Of a stretch of 64,000 nucleotides of DNA, positions 58,502-64,000 are shown piece by piece (position 1 is the stretch's first letter; every line of letters starts with the position of its first letter). Under the pieces are notes generated by a model. That model was given only the letters and a program-made list of their open reading frames with translations. It had not been told where the DNA came from and searched no databases. The stretch comes from Zhihengliuella alba (GTDB lineage: Bacteria > Actinomycetota > Actinomycetes > Actinomycetales > Micrococcaceae). The stretch is from positions 124,001 through 188,000 of the forward strand of contig NZ_BAABCJ010000002.1 in NCBI RefSeq assembly GCF_039538765.1, given 5' to 3'. Position numbers and translations under genes: made by a program.

Positions 58502-60016
58502 TCAGCCCTCGATGCCGAGCTTCTCCAGCACCAGCTCGCGCACGCGGGCCGCGTCGGCCTGGCCGCGGGTGGCCTTCATGACCGGCCCGATCAGCGCGCC
58601 GACGGCCTGCAGCTTGCCGCCCTTGATCTTCTCGACCACGCCGGGCATCTCGGCCATGGCCGCGTCGATGGCCTCGCCGAGCGCCGAGTCGTCGTTCACG
58701 ACGGCGAGGCCGCGCTTCTCGACGATCTCGCCCGGCGTGCCCTCGCCGGCGATGACGTGCTCGAGGACCTGGCGGGCGATCTTGTCGTTGATCTTCCGGG
58801 CCTGGATCAGGGAGTCCAGCTCGATGATGGTGGCCGGGGTCGCGCCGAGATCGGTCGGCTCGACGTCGGCGTTCTTGGCCAGGCGGGAGATCTCGCCCAT
58901 CCACCACTTGCGGGCCACGGCCGGGGTGGCCCCGGCGTCGATGGTCTCCTCGATGGCGTCCATGAGGCCCGCGTTCACGACGTCGCGGAACTCGGCGTCG
59001 GAGTAGCCCCAGTCGGCCTGCAGGCGCTTGCGGCGCTCGGCCGGCGGCTCGGGCAGGCGCGAGCGGATCTCCTCGATCCACGCCTCGTTCGTGACGATCG
59101 GCAGCAGGTCCGGCTCCGGGAAGTAGCGGTAGTCGTCGGCGTCGGACTTCGGACGACCCGACGTCGTCGTGCGCGTGTCCTCGTGCCAGTGGCGGGTCTC
59201 CTGGACGATCGCCTCGCCGGAGTCCAGCACCGCGGCGTGGCGCTGGATCTCGTGGCGGACCGCGTGCTCGACGGCGCGCAGCGAGTTCACGTTCTTGGTC
59301 TCGGAGCGGGTGCCGAACTTCGTGGCGCCCTTTGGCATGAGGGACACGTTCGCGTCGCAGCGGACGTTGCCGCGCTCCATGCGGGCATCCGAGATCCCGA
59401 GCGCCTTGACGATCTCGCGGATCGCCCCGACGTACGCCTTGGCGAGCTCGGGGGCGCGGTGGCCCGCGCCGGTGATCGGCTTCGTGACGATCTCGACCAG
59501 CGGCACGCCGGCACGGTTGTAGTCGACGAGCGAGAAGTCGGCGCCCTGGATGCGGCCGGTGGCCCCGCCCATGTGGGTCAGCTTCCCGGCGTCCTCCTCC
59601 ATGTGGGCGCGCTCGATCTCCACGCGGAAGACCTCGCCGTCCGCCAGCTCGATGTCGAGGTAGCCGTCGTGGGCGATCGGCTCGTCGTACTGCGAGGTCT
59701 GGAAGTTCTTCGGGGTGTCCGGGTAGAAGTAGTTCTTCCGGGCGAAGCGGCAGGACTCGGCGATCTGGCAGTTCAGCGCCAGGCCGAGCATGATCGAGTA
59801 CTCCACGGCGGTCTTGTTGACCACGGGCAGCACGCCGGGCAGGCCCAGGTCCACGGGCGTGATGTTGGAGTTGGGGACGTCGCCGAACGCGTTCGGGGCG
59901 TCGGAGAACATCTTGGTCCGGGTGTTCAGCTCGACGTGGACCTCGAAGCCGAGGACCGGGTCGTAGCGCTCCAGGGCCTCATCGAAGTCGACGAGGTCGG
60001 CGGTGTACGCGGCCAT
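58502..60016 (-). CDS. gatB: Asp-tRNA(Asn)/Glu-tRNA(Gln) amidotransferase subunit B
   Basis: The 504-residue subunit holds the kinase and tRNA-binding parts. GFEVHVELNTRTKMFSDAPN, then GLPGVLPVVNKTAVEYSIML and RGNVRCDANVSLMPKGA are family marks, followed by the YqeY-like helical tail (ending VLEKLGIEG). ATG at 60016 is immediately after the gatA stop. In a genome with tRNA-Asn present as here, the complex makes Gln-tRNA and perhaps Asn-tRNA. Confidence 0.97.
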   Translation of the reverse strand: MAAYTADLVDFDEALERYDPVLGFEVHVELNTRTKMFSDAPNAFGDVPNSNITPVDLGLPGVLPVVNKTAVEYSIMLGLALNCQIAESCRFARKNYFYPDTPKNFQTSQYDEPIAHDGYLDIELADGEVFRVEIERAHMEEDAGKLTHMGGATGRIQGADFSLVDYNRAGVPLVEIVTKPITGAGHRAPELAKAYVGAIREIVKALGISDARMERGNVRCDANVSLMPKGATKFGTRSETKNVNSLRAVEHAVRHEIQRHAAVLDSGEAIVQETRHWHEDTRTTTSGRPKSDADDYRYFPEPDLLPIVTNEAWIEEIRSRLPEPPAERRKRLQADWGYSDAEFRDVVNAGLMDAIEETIDAGATPAVARKWWMGEISRLAKNADVEPTDLGATPATIIELDSLIQARKINDKIARQVLEHVIAGEGTPGEIVEKRGLAVVNDDSALGEAIDAAMAEMPGVVEKIKGGKLQAVGALIGPVMKATRGQADAARVRELVLEKLGIEG

Positions 60017-61564
60017 CTAGGCGGCACCTCCCGTGGTTGCGGCGACCAGTTCGGGCGCCTGGTCGATCAGCGGTCCGCCCCAGGAGTCCTCGAGCAGCTT
60101 CTCCAGCGCGGCGCCGACCCGGTACAGGCGGGCGTCCTCGCGGGCGGGGGCGAGGAACTGGATGCCCACCGGCAGGCCCTCGGAGAGCCCGCCCGGGACG
60201 GAGATGCCCGGGATGCCCGCCATGTTGGCCGGGATCGTGGCGACGTCGTTGAGGTACATCGCCAGCGGGTCGTCGGACTTCGCGCCGAACTCGAACGCGA
60301 CGTTCGGGCTCGTCGGGGAGATCAGGACGTCGGCCTGCTCGAACGCGGCGTCGAAGTCGCGCTGGATCAGGGTGCGGACCTTCTGCGCCGAGCCGTAGTA
60401 GGCGTCGTAGTAGCCGGCCGAGAGGGCGTAGGTGCCCAGGATGATGCGCCGCTTGACCTCGTCGCCGAAGCCGGCGGCACGGGTGGCGCCCATGACGCGC
60501 TCGATGGTCAGCGGGCCCTCCTCCGGGAGGACGCGCTGGCCGTAGCGGACGCCGTCGAACTTGGCGAGGTTGGAGGAGACCTCGCTCGGCATGATCAGGT
60601 AGTACGCGCCGAGCGCGTACTTGAAGTTCGGGCAGGAGACCTCGACGATCTCCGCGCCGGCGGCCCTGAGGACCTCGACGGACTCGTTGAAGCGCTCCTG
60701 GACGCCGGCCTGGTAGCCCTCGCCCGTGAGCTCCTTGACGATGCCGACGCGCACACCGGACAGGTCGCCGGTGAGCCCCTGCTTGGCCGCCTCCACCAGG
60801 GCGGGGACGGGCTCGTTGAGCGACGTCGAGTCCTTGGGGTCGTGGCCGCCGATCAGCTCGTGGAGGTAGGCGGCGTCGAGGACCGTGCGGGTCACCGGGC
60901 CGATCTGGTCCAGCGAGGAGGCCATCGCGATCGCCCCGTAGCGGGAGACGCCGCCGTAGGTCGGCTTCACGCCGACCGTGCCGGTGACGGCGCCGGGCTG
61001 GCGGATGGAGCCGCCCGTGTCCGTGCCGAGGGCCAGCGGGGCCTCGAAGCCGGCCACCGCCGCGGCCGAGCCGCCGCCGGAGCCGCCGGGGATGCGGCCC
61101 AGGTCCCACGGGTTGCGGGTGATCCCATAGGCGGAGTGCTCGGTGGAGGAGCCCATGGCGAACTCGTCGAGGTTGGTCTTGCCGAGCATCGGCATCCTCG
61201 CGGCGCGGATCTTCTCGATCACGGTCGCGTCGTAGGGGCTCATCCAGCCCTCGAGCATCTTCGAGGCGGCCGTGGTGGGCTGGCCGACGGTGACGATCAG
61301 ATCCTTGATCGCGATCGGGACGCCGGCCAGCGGGTGTAGAGCCTCCGCCTCGGCGCCGCCGGCGGCGCGGATCTCGTCCACCTCGGCCGCGACGGCGAGC
61401 GCCTCCTCGGCGTTGACGTGCAGGAACGCGTTCAGGCCGCGCTCCCCGCCGTCGATTCCGGCGATGCGGTCCAGGTGCGCCTGCACGGCCTCGACGGCCG
61501 TGACCTCTCCGGCGCGGAGCTTCTTGGCCAGCTCGGTGGCCGACAGCTTGATGATCTCGCTCAT
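60017..61564 (-). CDS. gatA: Asp-tRNA(Asn)/Glu-tRNA(Gln) amidotransferase subunit A
   Basis: The 515-residue amidase releases ammonia from glutamine. The catalytic triad is Lys87 (VPIAIKDLI), cis-Ser162 (PGGSGGGSAAAVA) and Ser186 (GTDTGGSIRQP), with the same 75- and 24-residue spacings as characterised GatA. ATG at 61564 is three bases after the gatC stop. Middle gene of gatCAB. Confidence 0.97.
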   Translation of the reverse strand: MSEIIKLSATELAKKLRAGEVTAVEAVQAHLDRIAGIDGGERGLNAFLHVNAEEALAVAAEVDEIRAAGGAEAEALHPLAGVPIAIKDLIVTVGQPTTAASKMLEGWMSPYDATVIEKIRAARMPMLGKTNLDEFAMGSSTEHSAYGITRNPWDLGRIPGGSGGGSAAAVAGFEAPLALGTDTGGSIRQPGAVTGTVGVKPTYGGVSRYGAIAMASSLDQIGPVTRTVLDAAYLHELIGGHDPKDSTSLNEPVPALVEAAKQGLTGDLSGVRVGIVKELTGEGYQAGVQERFNESVEVLRAAGAEIVEVSCPNFKYALGAYYLIMPSEVSSNLAKFDGVRYGQRVLPEEGPLTIERVMGATRAAGFGDEVKRRIILGTYALSAGYYDAYYGSAQKVRTLIQRDFDAAFEQADVLISPTSPNVAFEFGAKSDDPLAMYLNDVATIPANMAGIPGISVPGGLSEGLPVGIQFLAPAREDARLYRVGAALEKLLEDSWGGPLIDQAPELVAATTGGAA

Positions 61565-61567
61565 GTC

Positions 61568-61864
61568 CTACTCCCCATCCAGAATGGCCGGAACCTTGAA
61601 GCGGTTGTCCTCGGCGTCAGGCGCGTTCTGCAGCGCCTGCTCGGGGGTCAGGGTCGGTCCCACGACGTCCTCGCGCATGACGTTGTGCAGCGGGATCGGG
61701 TGGCTCGTGGCCGGGACGTCGTCCCCGGCGGCCTCGCTGACGGAGGCGATGGCGTCGACGATCGCGTCGAGCTCGCCGGTCATCCTCTCCAGCTCCGCAC
61801 CGCTCATTTCGATGTGCGCAAGCCGTGCCAGATGGGCGACGTCCTCGCGGCTGATGGCAGACAT
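61568..61864 (-). CDS. gatC: Asp-tRNA(Asn)/Glu-tRNA(Gln) amidotransferase subunit C
   Basis: The 98-residue clamp subunit wraps around GatA and GatB. ISREDVAHLARLAHIEMSGA starts the protein and LHNVMREDVVGPTLTPEQAL is the conserved C-terminal region (usually LREDEV). ATG at 61864 with GGGAG as ribosome site; normal length for the family. First gene of the gatCAB operon. Confidence 0.96.
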   Translation of the reverse strand: MSAISREDVAHLARLAHIEMSGAELERMTGELDAIVDAIASVSEAAGDDVPATSHPIPLHNVMREDVVGPTLTPEQALQNAPDAEDNRFKVPAILDGE

Positions 61865-61904
61865 TTATCTCCCAGGTGTTGGGTTGGTTTCCGGTTCGCC
61901 CCTC

Positions 61905-61910
61905 ATTCTA
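61905..61910 (-). promoter_or_regulatory. -10 box of the gatCAB operon
   Basis: TAGAAT on the minus strand, 40 bases before the gatC start, matches the consensus at five of six bases; no good -35 box is seen. Confidence 0.45.
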
Positions 61911-61941
61911 TTGGAGAGGACTACGACGCCGTGACGGCAGG

Positions 61942-62394
61942 TCAGGCGCGCGTGCGGCGGTCGATCTCGGCGACGGCGGCGGCCCGGTCCGTCGCGACGA
62001 ACGCGCCGTCGGGGCCGACGAGCGTCGGGACCGTCTCGTTGCCGCCGTTGACGGCGCGGACGGTGGCGGCGCCGTCGTCGTCCTCCCAGATGTTGACCCA
62101 GTACGCGTCGCCGAGCCGTGAGCGCAGCGCCCACATGAGCTTGAGGCAGTAGACGCAGCCGGGGCGCCAGTAGACGGCCGCGCCGCCGGCCGCGACGTGC
62201 TGCTCCGCGCCGGCCGCGGGCCCGCTGCGCACGGCCAGCGCGATCCCGGTGAAGACGGTGTAGGCGAGGATCGCCAGGACGATGAGCACGTCGAGCACCT
62301 CGAGGCCCCGCAGCAGTCCGCTGACCAGGACGAAGGCCGCGAGGACGAGGGTGAGGCCCGGCAGCAGGGCGGGGTGGGCGGTGAGCCGTCGCAT
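61942..62394 (-). CDS. Membrane-anchored glutaredoxin-like protein
   Basis: The 150-residue protein has an N-terminal pair of hydrophobic helices (about residues 9-55, LLPGLTLVLAAFVLVSGLL and LIVLAILAYTVFTGIALAV) and a C-terminal glutaredoxin domain with the redox motif CVYC, a cis-Pro in ETVPTLVG and DDDGAATVRAVNGG. Soluble relatives in actinobacteria are mycoredoxins. I start at ATG 62394 because TAGGCT (62406-62401) lies exactly six bases before it, the leaderless layout seen elsewhere in the window; a GTG at 62400 touches that box. It probably handles mixed disulfides at the membrane. Confidence 0.85.
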   Translation of the reverse strand: MRRLTAHPALLPGLTLVLAAFVLVSGLLRGLEVLDVLIVLAILAYTVFTGIALAVRSGPAAGAEQHVAAGGAAVYWRPGCVYCLKLMWALRSRLGDAYWVNIWEDDDGAATVRAVNGGNETVPTLVGPDGAFVATDRAAAVAEIDRRTRA

Positions 62395-62513
62395 GATCAC
62401 AGCCTAGCCGGGCGCCTTCCCTGGCCGAGCGCCCGCCCGCCGGCACCGGGCCAGTTCACCGAACGCCGTGGCCACCGGGCGTCGTGGCCTCCGGCGCCGC
62501 CGCGAGCGCCCGC

Positions 62514-63896
62514 TCAGAGCACGCGTTCCGGGCGGGCCAGGATGCCGGGGACGAGCCGGGAGGCCAGGAACAGGGCCCCGCGGACCAGGAGGAACCCGGC
62601 GACGAAGACCGCGGCGACCGTGACGAGGGCCAGCGGCTGGACGAAGAGCGCGATGCCGAGGAGCGGGGCCAACAGGAGCACGGCGCAGAGGGCGGATCCC
62701 CCGGAGACGACCCACAGGGCCGACATGATGGCGGTGCGGGCGGCGTCGGTCATGGTCCGGCGCGGCATGCCGAGCCGGTCCATGGAGACGAGGACCTCCG
62801 CCCGGTCCAGGGTCGCCGCCGCCTGGTTCAGGCCGATGGAGCACGCCACCATGAGGAACGAGCCGGCGAGCGTGACCAGCACACCGGTGGCGATGTCCTG
62901 CATCAGATACTGCTCGGCGGAGTCCATGTCGTCGGACGCGGCGAGCCGCGAGAACGCCAGGCCACCGGCCGCGAACACGCCGACGAAGCTGGTGACGGCC
63001 AGGCCGCCGACCTGGCGCCACGCGGCCTTCGGATCGTCGAGGATGGTCCGCGCGGCGATCAGGCGGGTCACGTCCGGGGCGCGCCGGTGCTTGATCCCGG
63101 CGGCGAGGCGCAGCACCCACGGACCGATCAGGTCGAGGGCGAGCAGCCCGGCGCCGAAGGCCGCCCCGAGGACGGCGATCATGACCAGGATCCCGCCGAG
63201 CTCGGCGAAGGCCGGGAGCATCTGGAGGACACCGACGGCAACCGCCATCAGGCCGACGGCGACGGCGATCCGGATCCAGTGGGTCCGCGCCGGGCGCTGC
63301 CGGGTGCGCACGCCCAGGGGCGTGACGGCCACGGCGCGCAGGCCGGCGAGCGCGCTCACGGCCCCGAGGACCACGACGGCGGCCGCGATGAGCGGGATCC
63401 ACCACCACGGCATCCACATCTGCGCGCCGAGCGCCTCGCCGCGGAAGTGGAGCAGGCCGACGGCGGGCGCGAGCGCCAGGTACAGCACCGAGCCGGCGAG
63501 TGCGCCGACGACGGCCATCGCCGCGGCCTCGAGCACGGTCAGCACCGTGAGGGTGCCGCTGGTGGCGCCGAGCAGCCGGAGCGAGGCGAGCCGGTCGTCG
63601 CGGCGACGGGCCGCCATCCGCGCCGCCGAGGCCCCGACCGAGCCGAGCGGGACGAGGAGGAGCGCCAACGCGGTCGTCGCGAGCATCTGGTACGTGGGGC
63701 CGAGTTCGTCGTCCCAGGAGAAGAACACCCGAGCCCCGGCGACGACGAGCATCGCCAGCGTGGTCACGACGGCGAAGGAGACGACGGGCAGGGCGGCGGC
63801 CGCGCCGTCGCGCCCGGAGGCGTTGCCGGCACCGCGCCGCAGGGGCGACTGGCGGAAGAGCGGGGCGATCCGCAGGGCCGTGGCGACGGCGCTCAT
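62514..63896 (-). CDS. FtsX-like ABC transporter permease
   Basis: The 460-residue membrane protein has about ten helices and two FtsX-type regions. RLASLRLLGATSGTLTVLTV in the first half and RAEVLVSMDRLGMPRRTMTD in the second are the usual short cytoplasmic motifs after a helix. There is no large extracytoplasmic loop of MacB type. ATG at 63896 overlaps the ATPase gene by four bases. The pair resembles antibiotic-peptide or lipoprotein exporters; the substrate is unknown. Confidence 0.88.
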   Translation of the reverse strand: MSAVATALRIAPLFRQSPLRRGAGNASGRDGAAAALPVVSFAVVTTLAMLVVAGARVFFSWDDELGPTYQMLATTALALLLVPLGSVGASAARMAARRRDDRLASLRLLGATSGTLTVLTVLEAAAMAVVGALAGSVLYLALAPAVGLLHFRGEALGAQMWMPWWWIPLIAAAVVVLGAVSALAGLRAVAVTPLGVRTRQRPARTHWIRIAVAVGLMAVAVGVLQMLPAFAELGGILVMIAVLGAAFGAGLLALDLIGPWVLRLAAGIKHRRAPDVTRLIAARTILDDPKAAWRQVGGLAVTSFVGVFAAGGLAFSRLAASDDMDSAEQYLMQDIATGVLVTLAGSFLMVACSIGLNQAAATLDRAEVLVSMDRLGMPRRTMTDAARTAIMSALWVVSGGSALCAVLLLAPLLGIALFVQPLALVTVAAVFVAGFLLVRGALFLASRLVPGILARPERVL

Positions 63897-64000
63897 GCCC
63901 GCTCCCCCGCCGTCGCGCCGGCCTCGCCGGTCCCGCCGGTCCCGCCGGACAGGCCGGCGGTGCCGTGGTTGGACTCGTCGGCGACGATCCGGCCGTCGCT
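63893..64000 (-). CDS. ABC transporter ATP-binding protein (C-terminal end only)
   Basis: Only the last 35 codons are in the window. They read SDGRIVADES followed by a Gly/Thr/Ala-rich tail and TGA, the usual end of an ATPase that partners an FtsX-like permease (after the H-loop, LxDGRIV). The stop overlaps the permease ATG (ATGA). The rest lies beyond the window edge. Confidence 0.75.
   Translation of the reverse strand, partial: SDGRIVADESNHGTAGLSGGTGGTGEAGATAGERA

Overview
The window is 64 kb of very GC-rich DNA from a Gram-positive actinobacterium. It is most likely a member of the Micrococcales close to the Arthrobacter/Kocuria/Citricoccus group, although the genus cannot be fixed from this sequence alone. 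The evidence is the rpsB-tsf-pyrH-frr-cdsA order, a SAM-IV type leader before metY-metX, a DivIVA-repeat protein, GatCAB in place of a glutaminyl-tRNA synthetase route, frequent GTG starts, frequent 1-8 base stop/start overlaps, and several genes that appear to be leaderless. It is ordinary chromosome: no insertion sequence, prophage, CRISPR array or plasmid function was seen.

Layout, left to right. Positions 1-3300 hold a carbohydrate ABC importer (two permeases and a binding protein, no ATPase) behind a promoter with a LacI-type palindrome. Positions 3366-8983 hold a dipeptide/oligopeptide ABC importer (dppA-B-C-DF order on the minus strand) with a double hairpin after the binding-protein gene. 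Positions 8985-12567 encode a branched-chain 2-oxo acid dehydrogenase (E1alpha, E1beta, E2). Positions 12656-18920 hold two divergent monocarboxylate symporter modules: a DUF485 protein plus an ActP-like symporter on the minus strand, and a LytS/LytTR two-component pair plus a small membrane protein plus a second symporter on the plus strand. Three TGTGA-N6-TCAC(A/T/G) palindromes of CRP/GlxR type lie before the bkd operon and between the symporter modules, so carbon-source control of this block is likely.

Positions 18901-24473 carry a DivIVA-repeat protein, cdsA, frr, pyrH, tsf and rpsB. Positions 24474-30206 carry an M23 peptidase, two GT4 glycosyltransferases around a CAU tRNA, a DMT-type transporter, a CDP-alcohol phosphatidyltransferase and a holin-like membrane protein. 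Two identical tRNA-Asn genes follow. From 39880 down to 30735 runs a long minus-strand series: glyS, GNAT, yibE/F, methyltransferase, dusB, dgt, dnaG. Positions 39948-45000 hold a YdcZ-type transporter, an S4 protein, an alpha/beta hydrolase and metX-metY under the SAM-IV leader.

The last third holds small accessory and metabolic genes: a VOC protein, a putative lipoprotein, a CPBP protease, an APH-fold kinase, thiol peroxidase, HutD-like protein, an RND exporter, kbl-tdh with a divergent LysR regulator, a second APH-fold gene broken by an in-frame TGA, gatCAB, a membrane-anchored glutaredoxin-like protein and an FtsX-type ABC exporter cut by the window end.

The most useful new observations are the broken kinase gene (TGA where the family has Trp), the CRP-type sites, a recurrent TANNNT-(6-8 nt)-ATG leaderless promoter layout including a back-to-back pair in a 12-bp gap, tandem repeats that start at stop codons, and a 31-bp palindrome inside the start region of metX. 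I did not find a convincing new multi-gene system.
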